Origin: JADZAI01 sp047602465
GTDB lineage: Bacteria > Pseudomonadota > Alphaproteobacteria > Micropepsales > Micropepsaceae
NCBI GenBank assembly: GCA_047602465.1
Contig: JASGHF010000001.1
Span: forward strand, 1,426,001 to 1,490,000
Length of the DNA stretch: 64,000 nt
Direction of reading: 5' to 3'
In this document: piece by piece, positions 34,644-43,349 of the stretch
Layout of the letters: each line of letters opens with the position of its first letter
Numbering within the stretch: position 1 is the first letter of the stretch
Translations under genes and position numbers: made by a program
The notes under the pieces: model-generated
Told to the model about the DNA's origin: nothing
The model's input: the letters and a program-made list of their open reading frames with translations, nothing else
Databases searched by the model: none

Positions 34644-35019
34644 GAGAACTCTCCTCCGCTGGGCTTTGCCCGGTTTGTGACAGGCGTTTTAAGACGTGAA
34701 CCCCGGTTTGGCGATACTGACGGAAACGTAAACGTGAGGTGACGCAAGGTGAGGTAGTCGATGGACGTATTTGAACGTCGATTTTGATGCGTCTGCCCAT
34801 TCGTTCGTATTCGTTTGTCCGTTTTCGTGCGGCCCCTGCCCTTCGCCTTTGCCGCCTCTGCATTCGTTGGCATTCGTTTGCCGGTTTTTGCTGACGCCCC
34901 CTCCCCTTGCTGCGGCGCGGCCTTCATGTAATAGGATATTTTGCCTATTCCGGCAAGGCCGGGCGGAACGCAGGCAGCTGATCCGCGTTGTCGGGAGTCG
35001 TTCCCAGCGGGCTTCAGAC
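34644..35019. other. 376-bp intergenic gap with a 30-bp imperfect direct repeat
   Basis: No gene seen. Thirty bases at 34798-34827 recur at 34861-34890 with five differences; both copies start CATTCGTT and contain ATTCGTTTG. The 63-bp period also carries pyrimidine-rich spacers (CCCCTGCCCTTCGCC and CCCCCTCCCCTTGC). The tract is T-rich and unlike the surrounding coding DNA. It may hold the divergent promoters of the thiolase and FAD oxidoreductase genes. Confidence 0.55.
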
Positions 35020-36240
35020 ATGCGCACCGGCATTACCCCCGAAAAAAAGCTGCATACCGGGCGATCGGTGTGGATGCGGATGGGCGGGCAGACCGTGCCG
35101 GTGCGTCCGTTGACGGCCTCGATCAAGGCGGATGTCGCGATCGTCGGGGCGGGGGTCAGCGGCGCGTTCATGGCCGAGGCGCTGACCCGGCGTTTCGGCG
35201 CCGTCGTCATTCTGGACCGGCGACCGCCGGCGAGCGGGGCAACATCGGCCAGCACGGCGATGCTGCAGTTCGAAATCGACGAGCCGTTGACGAAGCTGAG
35301 CGACAAGATCGGCGCCCGGCAGGCGAATGCGGCCTGGCGGCGGTCCTATCGCGCGACGCAAGAGCTGCAGTCGCTGGTGCGCGCGGAAGGTCTGCGCTGC
35401 GGGCTTGCATCGCGCGCATCGCTGTATCTCGCCGGCAACGAGATGGGGGCGCGGGCGCTGAAGGACGAGGCGGCGGCAAGGCGGCGGATCGGCCTGCCGG
35501 GCGACTTCCTCGATGCGGGTCATTTGAAGGCGCAATTCGGGATCGCGCGGACCGGCGCGATCTTCAGCGAGGGGTCGGCCATCGCCAATCCGGTGCAGTT
35601 GGCGGCGGCCCTGCTGCGCCTGGCGCACAGGCGCGGGGCGCGCGTCCACGTGCCCGCGAACGTCACCGGCATCATGGCGACGCCCCATGGCGTGGTGCTG
35701 AACGCCGGTGCGCATTTCATCGAGGCGCGGCATGCCGTGTTCTGCACCGGCTATGAGGCGCTGAAAGGATTGCCGACGAAGGGCATGAAGATCACCTCGA
35801 GCTGGGGGGTCGCCTCGCGGCCCGGCATCGCCTATCCGGCCTGGCTGAATCGCACGGTCGTGTGGGAGGCTTCGACGCCGTATCTGTATCTCCGCACGAC
35901 GCCCGATGGACGCATCGTGGCGGGCGGCGAGGACGAAGATATCGATCTGCCGCGGTATCGCGCGCGCAGCCTTCACGGCAAGGCGCGGCGTATCGCATCC
36001 AAGCTGAAGCGGCTGCACGGCGATCTGGCGTTCACGCCGGCCTATGCGTGGAGCGGCGCGTTCGGCGAGAGCGGCGACGGACTGCCCGTCATCGACGCCG
36101 TGCCGGATATGCCGAACTGCTATGCGGTGATGGGCTTTGGCGGGAATGGCACGATCTATTCCAGGATCGCCGCCGATATCGTGCCGACGCTGATCGCCGG
36201 GCGGCCCGACAAGGATGCGGGCATCTATCGCTTCAGGTGA
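35020..36240 (+). CDS. FAD-dependent oxidoreductase (DAO family)
   Basis: 406 residues from the ATG at 35020. The dinucleotide-binding motif is VAIVGAGVSGAF (Gly43, Gly45, Gly48) and the C-terminal FAD-contact region includes MGFGGNGTIYS. The family oxidises amines and amino acids such as glycine, sarcosine and glutamylpolyamines. The first 30 residues (LHTGRSVWMRMG) resemble the start of gamma-glutamylputrescine-oxidase-like proteins, but the substrate is not certain. The 3' end overlaps the convergent PP-loop gene. Confidence 0.88.
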   Translation: MRTGITPEKKLHTGRSVWMRMGGQTVPVRPLTASIKADVAIVGAGVSGAFMAEALTRRFGAVVILDRRPPASGATSASTAMLQFEIDEPLTKLSDKIGARQANAAWRRSYRATQELQSLVRAEGLRCGLASRASLYLAGNEMGARALKDEAAARRRIGLPGDFLDAGHLKAQFGIARTGAIFSEGSAIANPVQLAAALLRLAHRRGARVHVPANVTGIMATPHGVVLNAGAHFIEARHAVFCTGYEALKGLPTKGMKITSSWGVASRPGIAYPAWLNRTVVWEASTPYLYLRTTPDGRIVAGGEDEDIDLPRYRARSLHGKARRIASKLKRLHGDLAFTPAYAWSGAFGESGDGLPVIDAVPDMPNCYAVMGFGGNGTIYSRIAADIVPTLIAGRPDKDAGIYRFR

Positions 36241-36909
36241 GAGCGGCTTTGAGCAGATCCGTATAGACGAAGCCGTCGCGGGTGACGGTTTCGCCGGTGC
36301 GGACGGGATGGGCGCCGCGAACATGGGGCCGGCGCTGACGAAGGTGTGGAATTCGCCGTTCTCGCCGCAGGGGTCGATGGCGTCCGGCAGGTCGGCGAGG
36401 AAAGCCTCGTTGAAGAGGCGGCCCGAAAAGGAGGGATCGAGGCGGGCGGGATCGACGGTCGCGATATGGGCGACGAGGCCGCCTGCGATCATCTCGCGGG
36501 CGAGCAATGCGGTGTCGCGGCCCCAGATGGGGAAGATCGCGGTCATGCCCGCTTCCGCCATGCGGGCGAGGCGGTAGGCGCGGATATCCTCAAGAAAGAG
36601 ATCGCCGAAGATCATGTGGGTGACGCCGTCCGCTTTCAGGCGGGCGGTGGCTTCGATCATGCGGGCCTCATAGACGGCGTTGGGGCACGGGGTCGGGAGC
36701 ATCACCTTGAGGCAGGGAAGGCCCAGCGCCGCGATCTGGGCGTCGAGCAGTTCGTCGCGGACGCCGTGCATGGCGACGCGGTCATGGGTTTCGCTGACCG
36801 TAGTGAGCAGGCCGACGATATCGAGATCGCAGGACTGGCGCGCGGCGTGGAAAGCCCAGGCGCTGTCCTTGCCGGAACTCCATGACATGACGGCTTTGGG
36901 GCGGGACAT
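36233..36909 (-). pseudogene. PP-loop ATPase (diphthine-ammonia-ligase-like, PF01902), apparent -1 frameshift near the 3' end
   Basis: The start (MSRPKAVMSWSSGKDSAWAF) shows the PP-loop SSGKDS, and the body matches the Dph6-like adenine-nucleotide hydrolase family, including CGENGEFHTFV. After PMFAAPIP the frame leaves the family and runs on antisense to the FAD gene. The next frame continues exactly as expected, with VRTGETVTRDGFVYTDLL and a stop at 36233-36235. One missing base around 36304-36310, in a GGG-rich stretch, explains it. Restored length is 225 residues, normal for the family. It may be a true mutation or a sequencing error. Confidence 0.8.
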
Positions 36910-36976
36910 GGGGCGTGTTGTCGGGGAGCGGAGCGAAGTGCGCAAGCACCGATGCCCCCTCCGCCCCTGCGGGGCA

Positions 36977-37001
36977 CCTCCCCCGTGAATGACGGGGGAG
37001 G
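36977..37001 (-). terminator. Palindromic hairpin after the TonB receptor gene
   Basis: CCTCCCCCGT-GAATG-ACGGGGGAGG is a perfect 10-bp stem. It sits 12 bp beyond the receptor stop and is preceded by a smaller CCCC-TGC-GGGG hairpin. The sequence resembles a palindromic element dispersed between genes in sphingomonads and relatives. It may serve as the terminator, although it lacks a strong T-run. Confidence 0.6.
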
Positions 37002-37012
37002 AAAGAGAGGGG

Positions 37013-38971
37013 TCAGTATTTTGCGGAGATGGCGAGGCGGAAGTTGCGGCCGGGGCGGGGGCGGGTTTCCTTCAGGAAGGAGGAATGCACCTGGACCAGT
37101 TCGTCGGTGAGGTTGTCGGCGGCGAGGAGGAAGGTGAGGTCGTGGTCGGGCGCGGGACGCCAGGCAAGGCGGGCGTTGAGGACCGTTGATCCATCGGTTT
37201 CGCTTTCGAATGCGGCGACATGCGTCTGCTGCGCGATGTCGACAAGTTCGATGCGGGCGTCGAGCGCATCGCTGGTGGCGGCGAGGCCGAGCGTGACGGT
37301 GGAGGGCGGGATGCGAGGAAGATCGCCGCCGCCATCGAATTCGGCGCGCACGAGATCGGCCGCCGCATCGGCGCGGAAGGTGAAGCCGCCCACCTGGCCG
37401 AGGCGCGCGGAGGCGGAGATTTCACCGCCGGTGAAGGTGGCGTCGCGCTGGATGAAGGCGAATTCGGGGAGGAATTCGCCGGGTTCGATCTCCACCTCGG
37501 CGCCGGTGGGGATGAGCGCGATATAGCCGTCGAAACCGATCCGGTAGAGGCTGAGTTCGAAGGTGTAGATGTCGCTGGCGTAGCGCAGCGAGGCTTCCGC
37601 CGAGAGCGCGGTTTCGATGCCGAGGCTGTCGTCGCCCACCTCATACGCGGCGGTCGCAAGATGGGGTCCGTCGGCGAAAAGCTCTGCATTGGTGGGGGCG
37701 CGTTCGGTGCGCGCGAAGGTGAGGCCCGCGAACCAGTTGTCCGCAGGCCGCGCAAAAACGCCGGCCGAGACGCTGACCGGCGTGAAGTCGCGCTTGCCGG
37801 CGACATCGTTGTCGAGATCGCGGTGTTCGATGCGGAGGCCGCCTTCCAGGCCCCAGCTGTCGTTATCCCAGCGCTGGACGGTGAAAAGGCCGATATCGGT
37901 GGTTTCGGTCGGCGTGAGGAACGCCTCTTCGCCGATCGCTTCGAAGTCGGTCTGGCTGAGCTGCAGACCCGTCGCGCCGCTGAGGCGGCCGTCCGGCGCC
38001 TTGTTGTGAAGTTCGAGGCGGCCTTCATAGCCCTTGTTGTTGAAAATGGTGCCCGGCTCGCCGGAACCTTCGAATTCGGTGTGAGTGTAGTCGGAATACT
38101 GGAAGGCGAAGTCGAAGCGGCGGAAGACGCCGTCGCCGATACGGATATCGCCCCGCGCCTCGTAGCGGTCCTGCCTGAGTTCGATATGGCCGCCGGGTTC
38201 GGCGGGCGCTTCCGGCGGCAGGCCGTAGGAGGTTTCGAACCGCTTCCAGCCGGCGCCGGCAAAACCCCAGTCCTTCACCAGAGAGGCGCCGAGCGCGTAG
38301 GAGCGCGAGTCGACGAACGCGTTCAGCGCCTTGCCGAGCGGAGTTTCGTAGTCGTCCGCCTCGCGCCAGGCGAAGTCGCCATTGAGGACGAAATCGCCCG
38401 CCGTAGCGGTGAGGCCGAGGCCGCCCTGGAGGCCCTCGTCGGCGGTCGAATAGGAGGCGAGGCCGCGCGCCTGCCAGCCTTTGTCCGGCGCGCGGGTGGG
38501 GATGGTTTCGTCGATGACGTTGACGACGCCGCCGACCGCGTTGCCGCCATAGGCGAGCGCCGCCGCGCCGCGCAGCACCTCGATGCGGCGGGCGTCGAGC
38601 GGGTCGGCGCCGACGGCGTGATCCGGACTGGCCGAGGCGGCGTCGATCGCGCCGATGCCGTTTTCAAGAATGCGGATGCGGTCGTCGCCCAGGCCGCGGA
38701 TGATCGGGCGCGAGGCGCCGGGGCCGTAGAAAGTGGAGGAGACGCCGGGAAGGCCGGCCAGAACCTCGCCCAGCGTGTTGGCGAGGCGTTCCACGATCTG
38801 CTGTTTGTCCAGGATTTCCGCGCCTTGCAGGCTTTCGATGCGTGAGCCTTCCAGCGGGGCGGTGACGACGATTTCCTCGTCGGAATGGCTGTGGCCGGGG
38901 ACGGATTGCTGGGCATGGGCCAGCGCGATGAGGGAGGCCGAGGCGGTGAGAATGAGGGGCAGACGGCGCAA
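37013..38971 (-). CDS. TonB-dependent outer-membrane receptor, ZnuD-like (zinc uptake candidate)
   Basis: 652 residues from a TTG at 38971 placed five bases after AGGAGG; the upstream ATG at 39004 touches the operator and has no ribosome site. Signal peptide to AHA, then a short His-containing stretch (PGHSHSDEE) before the TonB box-like EEIVVTAP. Next come the plug (GVSSTFYGPGASRPIIRGLG, GNAVGGVVNVID) and a 22-strand barrel ending in FRLAISAKY. Plug sequence and size match ZnuD-type receptors. A Zur-box-like palindrome lies at the promoter, which supports zinc control. Confidence 0.85.
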   Translation of the reverse strand: MRRLPLILTASASLIALAHAQQSVPGHSHSDEEIVVTAPLEGSRIESLQGAEILDKQQIVERLANTLGEVLAGLPGVSSTFYGPGASRPIIRGLGDDRIRILENGIGAIDAASASPDHAVGADPLDARRIEVLRGAAALAYGGNAVGGVVNVIDETIPTRAPDKGWQARGLASYSTADEGLQGGLGLTATAGDFVLNGDFAWREADDYETPLGKALNAFVDSRSYALGASLVKDWGFAGAGWKRFETSYGLPPEAPAEPGGHIELRQDRYEARGDIRIGDGVFRRFDFAFQYSDYTHTEFEGSGEPGTIFNNKGYEGRLELHNKAPDGRLSGATGLQLSQTDFEAIGEEAFLTPTETTDIGLFTVQRWDNDSWGLEGGLRIEHRDLDNDVAGKRDFTPVSVSAGVFARPADNWFAGLTFARTERAPTNAELFADGPHLATAAYEVGDDSLGIETALSAEASLRYASDIYTFELSLYRIGFDGYIALIPTGAEVEIEPGEFLPEFAFIQRDATFTGGEISASARLGQVGGFTFRADAAADLVRAEFDGGGDLPRIPPSTVTLGLAATSDALDARIELVDIAQQTHVAAFESETDGSTVLNARLAWRPAPDHDLTFLLAADNLTDELVQVHSSFLKETRPRPGRNFRLAISAKY

Positions 38972-39003
38972 GGCGGCCTCCTGAAATGCGGGACGGCCAG
39001 CCA

Positions 39004-39024
39004 TTATGATATGTTATATCATAA
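39004..39024. promoter_or_regulatory. Zur-box-like palindrome upstream of the TonB receptor
   Basis: TTATGATAT (39004-39012), GTT, ATATCATAA (39016-39024): a perfect 9-bp inverted repeat. It contains the GATATGTTATATC core that resembles alphaproteobacterial Zur sites (TGTTAT/ATAACA-rich). On the minus strand CATAAT at its edge could be the -10 box, so bound Zur-Zn would block transcription when zinc is plentiful. Confidence 0.68.
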
Positions 39025-39068
39025 CACAAATGAACTATGCCGCCGGCCGATGACGGCTGCGTGAGCGG

Positions 39069-39596
39069 TCAGCGGGCGATGGCGCGCTGGTAGAGCTGAA
39101 GAGGTTTGCCTTTGAAGTCCGCCACGACCCAGGCCGAGAATCCGGCCTTGGCGGCGACGGCGATGGAGGCGGTGTTGGCGGCTTCGATCATGCAGACGGT
39201 GCGCGGGTGCGGCAAAGCGAGGTCGGCCCATTGCAGGGCCGCCTTCACGGCCTCGGTTGCGTAGCCCTTGCCGTAGTGACCGGGCGCGATGGCCCAGCCC
39301 ATTTCTGGCTCGCCCTCGAACGAGGGATCGGTGCCGCGATGGAAATCGGCGAAGCCGACCTCGCCGACGAACGAGCCTGTCCCGCGTTCGCGCACGGCCC
39401 AGTAGCCGAAGCCCATGAGCGCCCAGAGGCCGCGATAGTTGAGGAGGCGGGACCAGGCGCGGTCGCGTTCCGAAGGGGCGCCGCCGATGAAGGCGACGGT
39501 GCGCGGATCGGTCCACATCGCGAACGAGTCCGCGAAGTCGGAGACGACATGCGGCTGCATCACGAGGCGCGGCGTTTCGAGCAGCGGCCCCTGCAC
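39069..39596 (-). CDS. RimJ/RimL-type GNAT acetyltransferase
   Basis: 175 residues from a GTG at 39596. The opening ETPRLVMQPHVVSDFADSFA, the central FVGEVGFADF and the CoA-binding GHYGKGYATEAVKAAL define the RimJ/RimL/acetyltransferase_3 subgroup. Substrate may be a protein N-terminus or a small molecule. It starts five bases after the stop of the hybrid kinase and probably shares its transcript. Confidence 0.87.
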   Translation of the reverse strand: MQGPLLETPRLVMQPHVVSDFADSFAMWTDPRTVAFIGGAPSERDRAWSRLLNYRGLWALMGFGYWAVRERGTGSFVGEVGFADFHRGTDPSFEGEPEMGWAIAPGHYGKGYATEAVKAALQWADLALPHPRTVCMIEAANTASIAVAAKAGFSAWVVADFKGKPLQLYQRAIAR

Positions 39597-39601
39597 GCGC
39601 G

Positions 39602-41458
39602 TCAGACCTTGCGGTTGATGCCGCCGCCGTCGAGCACGCTGCGGACCTTGGAGGCGAGCTGATCGATGGTGAAGGGCTTGGAGAGCAACGCGACGCCCGC
39701 ATCCAGCATGCCGTTATGGACGACGGCGTTGCGGGTGTAGCCGGTGGCGTAGAGCACCTTGATCTCGGGCCGGGTCTCGCGCGTCTTGTCGGCGAGCTGG
39801 CGGCCCGACATGCCGGGCATCACCACGTCGGTGAAGAGCAGGTCGATCTTGGGGTGCCTGTCCATCAGCGCGAGCGCGGACGGGCCGTCCTCGGCGTGGA
39901 TCACGGTGTAGCCGAGAGCGCGGAGGCTATCGACGCTGACGAGACGGACATCGGCGTCGTCCTCGACCACCAGGATGATCTCGTCGCCGCCGCCGACATA
40001 GGTTTCGTGCGGCGTGTCTTCGGTCGCCGCCTCGCCGGTGAAGCGCGGCAGATACATCTTCACCGAGGTGCCCTGCCCGACCTCGGAATAGATCTTCACG
40101 TGGCCGCCGGACTGCTTCACGAAGCCGAAGACCTGGCTGAGCCCGAGGCCGGTGCCCTTGCCGATGCCCTTGGTGGTGTAGAACGGGTCGAAGGCGCGCT
40201 CGAGCGTCTCCTTCGACATGCCCGCGCCCGTGTCGGTGACGCAGATGGCGACATACTGGCCCGCCGTCACGTCGCCATGCGCGGCGGCATAGGCATCGTC
40301 CAGCCAGGTGTTCGCCGTTTCGATGGTGAGCTTGCCGCCCTCGGGCATCGCGTCGCGTGCGTTGACGCAGAGATTGAGCACGGCGTTTTCAAGCTGAGGC
40401 CCGTCGGCGTAGCAGCGCCACAGGCCGCCCGCGAGGACGGTTTCCAGCAGGATGTCTTCGCCGATCGTGCGGCGGAGGAGTTCGGACATGCCGCCGACCA
40501 GCTTGTTCGCCTCGATCGGGCCGGGCGCGAGCGGCTGCTGGCGCGAGAAGGCGAGAAGGCGCGAGGTGAGCTGGGCCGCGCGCTGGGCCGCGTCGGCGGC
40601 GTTGGCGATGCCGGTGGCGGCCTTTTCTGGATCGGACGCCATGCGGCGCTTCGCCAGATCGAGACTGCCGATGATGATGGCGAGCATGTTGTTGAAGTCA
40701 TGCGCGATGCCGCCGGTGAGCTGACCCACCGATTCCATCTTCTGCATCTGGCGAACCTGGGCCTCGGCGCGTTCGCGCGTCACCGCCTCGGCATGCAGGC
40801 GCGAATTGGCCTCGGCCAGGCTGTCGCGGGCGCGGACGAGCTGGTTGAGGCGCGTGCGCTGATCGCGGAAGGCCAGCATCGCGACGATGACCATGACCGC
40901 AAAAGCGAGCATCAGGCCGATCTGGAGCGCCTCGGCGCTATTGTCCGATTCGGCGCGGCGCTTCGCGAGCAGAGATTCTTCCTCTGCGTACATGTCGGCG
41001 GCGACGCGGCGGATCTGTTCGCTGAGATCGAAGCCCTGGCCGTTCTTCAGGAGTTCGAGCGCTTTCTCGCGCTGGCCGGCGTCGTTGAGGTCGATCTTTT
41101 TCTGGATGAGGATCAGGCGCTGATCGATCAGCGACTTCATCTTCGCCAGATTGTCGAGCTGGGACGGGTTGTCCGAAACGAGGCGCTCAAGCTCGCGCAT
41201 GTCGGCGCCGTAGGATTCCACGAAGCGCTGATACGGCGCGAGATAGGCGGGATCGCCGACCAGGAGATAGCCGCGATCGGCCGATTCAGACCCCAGAACG
41301 CGCGTGTAGATGAGATTGATCTGCCTCTGGACCTGGAGCGTATGCTCCACCAGGCCCATCGCGGCCTGCTGACGGCCCGAAATCCAGAACGTGCCGATGA
41401 GAACGAGCGCCAGCAAAGCAAAGCCTGCAGCGGCGAAGGCGATCGAACGGATGAGCAT
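39602..41458 (-). CDS. Hybrid histidine kinase with CHASE3 sensor and receiver domain
   Basis: 618 residues from the ATG at 41458. Membrane helix 7-27, periplasmic CHASE3 domain (about 35-172; ESADRGYLLVGDPAYLAPYQ is characteristic), second helix (178-197), coiled coil, HisKA with His253 (GGIAHDFNNML), HATPase with N-box NLCVNARDAMP and the G boxes DTGAGM and GTGLGLS, then a C-terminal receiver with Asp544 (LFTDVVMPGMSG). The layout resembles the soluble-output hybrid kinases common in sphingomonads; no partner regulator is adjacent. Confidence 0.92.
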   Translation of the reverse strand: MLIRSIAFAAAGFALLALVLIGTFWISGRQQAAMGLVEHTLQVQRQINLIYTRVLGSESADRGYLLVGDPAYLAPYQRFVESYGADMRELERLVSDNPSQLDNLAKMKSLIDQRLILIQKKIDLNDAGQREKALELLKNGQGFDLSEQIRRVAADMYAEEESLLAKRRAESDNSAEALQIGLMLAFAVMVIVAMLAFRDQRTRLNQLVRARDSLAEANSRLHAEAVTRERAEAQVRQMQKMESVGQLTGGIAHDFNNMLAIIIGSLDLAKRRMASDPEKAATGIANAADAAQRAAQLTSRLLAFSRQQPLAPGPIEANKLVGGMSELLRRTIGEDILLETVLAGGLWRCYADGPQLENAVLNLCVNARDAMPEGGKLTIETANTWLDDAYAAAHGDVTAGQYVAICVTDTGAGMSKETLERAFDPFYTTKGIGKGTGLGLSQVFGFVKQSGGHVKIYSEVGQGTSVKMYLPRFTGEAATEDTPHETYVGGGDEIILVVEDDADVRLVSVDSLRALGYTVIHAEDGPSALALMDRHPKIDLLFTDVVMPGMSGRQLADKTRETRPEIKVLYATGYTRNAVVHNGMLDAGVALLSKPFTIDQLASKVRSVLDGGGINRKV

Positions 41459-41527
41459 TGCGCGGGAGGCCACGCCGCTACCTGCCGGAAACGTCAACGC
41501 AGCGCAAGCAAGCCAGATGGCGGCGCC

Positions 41528-41564
41528 CAAAAAGCAAAATAGCCGAGGTGCGCCCCTCGGCTAT
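41528..41564 (-). terminator. Strong terminator ending the candidate RNA
   Basis: On the minus strand ATAGCCGAGG-GGCGCA-CCTCGGCTAT is a perfect 10-bp stem (41539-41564) followed by TTTTGCTTTTT. It lies 70 bp before the hybrid kinase start, so it separates the kinase from whatever is transcribed upstream on the minus strand. Confidence 0.88.
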
Positions 41565-42045
41565 CCGCTACTGCTCTCGAACTTCGCACCGGTGACTTGC
41601 GGCACCCGTCGTCGTTCTATTCAGCGTCCTCGCCACCTTCCGCCGGTCAGCAATTCCGTTGCCGGGATTGCAGATCGACCTGGGCTGCCTCGCGGTGCGC
41701 GCCCTTGCGGGCGAACCCTTGAAGCTGGACCGATGTTCCGTCGCCGGATCACCCGTCCCGAAGCTCGATCGTAGGGGCCAGACGTCGCGCCTCCGATCTC
41801 GCTGCGCCGGCCTTGCGGCCCCCGCTTGCGCCCTCTTAACGGCATTGGCCCGCCGTTTCGGGTTCATGGACCGATGCGTCCGCCCGTGAAGGCCTTCCGC
41901 ATCCGGAGGTCTTGCCGTCGAGGGGTACTCCGGACCCTTGCGGGTCTTTTTCGCACTCGCCGCCGGTAACCGTCGCCACCGTGGACCTCAAAGGTTTTTC
42001 GCGCCAATCTCCCGCTTTCGCGAGCCGGTTTCGATCAACCTCGCG
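41528..42045 (-). ncRNA. Candidate large structured RNA (about 515 nt), type unknown
   Basis: A 740-bp gap with no believable protein. On the minus strand it has a TTGACG -35-like box (42071-42076) near 42050, and at its end a textbook terminator. Between them GCAA tetraloops cap G/C stems at 41933-41946 (GACCC/GGGTC), 41809-41820 (GGCC/GGCC), 41700-41713 (CGCCC/GGGCG) and 41591-41606 (GGTG..CACC). Further stems occur at 41838-41857 (AACGGC/GCCGTT) and 41650-41671 (GCAAT/ATTGC). Repeated GNRA-capped helices are typical of folded RNA. It lacks the RNase P, tmRNA, SRP and 6S landmarks I know. A 99-codon frame (41568-41867) ends just before the terminator but looks non-coding. Confidence 0.45.
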
Positions 42046-42201
42046 AGAAGAGTGTCACGGTTTTGAAAAGCGTCAATCGGCTGATTCGTTTGTCCCCGTT
42101 GTTATCCCCATGATTCTGATTCGGGGGTCTGCGGGCGGATTTCTGGCCTTCCATAAAGGGGCCTCACTCCCGACATATTGCGGCATCAGGAAGCCGGCCC
42201 A

Positions 42202-42888
42202 GTGAACGCGATCGCATTTCAGCAATGGACGGATGGACGGGCCGGCGCCGAAGCGCGGCCGCAGCTGGGCTATTGGATCGCCGGGTCGATCCTGTTCCAT
42301 GCGCTGCTGATCGCGCTGGTGCTGATCGGGCCGGACTGGAAGCCGATGCATCTGGCCGATCGCGCCGTGCAGGACCGCCCCGCCGTCGAGGTGGTCATGA
42401 CGCGTCTGGTGCAGACGACGACGCCCGATCCGGCCGATGAAGAGGTGAAGACCGATCGTCCCAGCAACGCCCTGCCGCCGCCGGTGCGCAAGCTGGATAC
42501 GCAATCCGATCTGCAGGCGCGGCCGGATTCGCCGCTGGCCGGCGGGCTGCAGCCGATCGACCCGGATGCCGTGCGCGAATACGTGAAACGCAATGCGCCC
42601 AAGAACGCGCCGGATAACGGGCTTGGCTATACCTGGGCGACCTGTTCGATGCTGTCGCCGGAGCGCCGCGTGGCGGAGCCGGCCTGCGACGGGCTGATGC
42701 TGCAGCGCGACCCCGACAGCGCCTCGGGTCTTCTGGTGCTGATGGCGCCGGACAAGGAGACGCTGCGCGCCATCCAAGCCTACGCGCCCGAGACGCCGCC
42801 CAAAATCAATCCCGAGGGCGACGCCGCGAAGGACCGCACATTCCGTAACGAGAGCGACGAATATTACGGCCCCAGGCCCTGGGAGTGA
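42202..42888 (+). CDS. Hypothetical single-pass membrane protein (228 aa)
   Basis: Starts at a GTG with AGGAAG eight bases upstream. One N-terminal helix (about 24-43, YWIAGSILFHALLIALVLIG) is followed by a Pro-rich linker (NALPPPVRKLDTQSD) and a C-terminal domain with two Cys. The layout resembles TonB-like energy transducers, but the TonB C-terminal fold is not recognisable. The product is probably periplasmic. Function unknown. Confidence 0.75.
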   Translation: MNAIAFQQWTDGRAGAEARPQLGYWIAGSILFHALLIALVLIGPDWKPMHLADRAVQDRPAVEVVMTRLVQTTTPDPADEEVKTDRPSNALPPPVRKLDTQSDLQARPDSPLAGGLQPIDPDAVREYVKRNAPKNAPDNGLGYTWATCSMLSPERRVAEPACDGLMLQRDPDSASGLLVLMAPDKETLRAIQAYAPETPPKINPEGDAAKDRTFRNESDEYYGPRPWE

Positions 42889-42932
42889 GGCGGCTTGGCG
42901 CGCGGCGCGGCGCGTCGTAAGCAGGGCGCAAC

Positions 42933-43349
42933 ATGTCATCGCATCCCGATCTCAGCACCTTCGCAGCCCTCTCCATGTCCGGCTTCAACGCCTATGTCGG
43001 GACGCTGCTGCGCGATCCGTCGAAGGTGGCAGGCGATGAAAGGCGTTTCGCGTTCCTGCCCGAGACGAAGCACCTGAACGGCGGCGGGGCGCTGCATGGC
43101 GGCTTTCTGATGACGCTGGCCGACAATGTGCTGGGCTTCACCGTGCATGAGCAGACGGACGGCAGGATCGCCTCGACCGTCACGCTCAACACCGACTTCC
43201 TGGCGGGCGGCGTCGCGGGGTCGCCGGTCTGGGGCCGTGCGGCGATCACGCGGCGGACGCGGTCTCTCATTTTCGTGGGCGGCGATCTTTCGCAGGACGG
43301 CAAGCTGCTGATGACGGCGACCGGCATCTGGAAGATCATCGGCGCATGA
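42933..43349 (+). CDS. PaaI-type hotdog thioesterase
   Basis: 138 residues. NGGGALHGGFLMTLADNVLG holds the HGG oxyanion turn and acidic residue of the PaaI/4HBT fold. It hydrolyses acyl- or aryl-CoA. Its stop overlaps the ATG of a second, related thioesterase gene by four bases, an apparent tandem duplication in which the second copy is frameshifted. Confidence 0.88.
   Translation: MSSHPDLSTFAALSMSGFNAYVGTLLRDPSKVAGDERRFAFLPETKHLNGGGALHGGFLMTLADNVLGFTVHEQTDGRIASTVTLNTDFLAGGVAGSPVWGRAAITRRTRSLIFVGGDLSQDGKLLMTATGIWKIIGA

Noticed and set aside
41568..41867. 99-codon minus-strand frame ending at the terminator
   Set aside because: Uses rare codons (AGG, AGA), lacks a ribosome site and has an Arg/Thr-rich sequence without domain; the structured-RNA reading fits better.
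41528..42060. RNase P RNA, tmRNA, SRP RNA or 6S RNA as the identity of the structured gap
   Set aside because: No GAGGAAAGTCC/ACAGAAA (RNase P), no resume codon/tag frame or tRNA-like end (tmRNA), no SRP loop motif, and length does not fit 6S.
42102..42110. TTATCCCCA, near-match to a DnaA box
   Set aside because: Single copy with one mismatch and no AT-rich unwinding element; not an origin.
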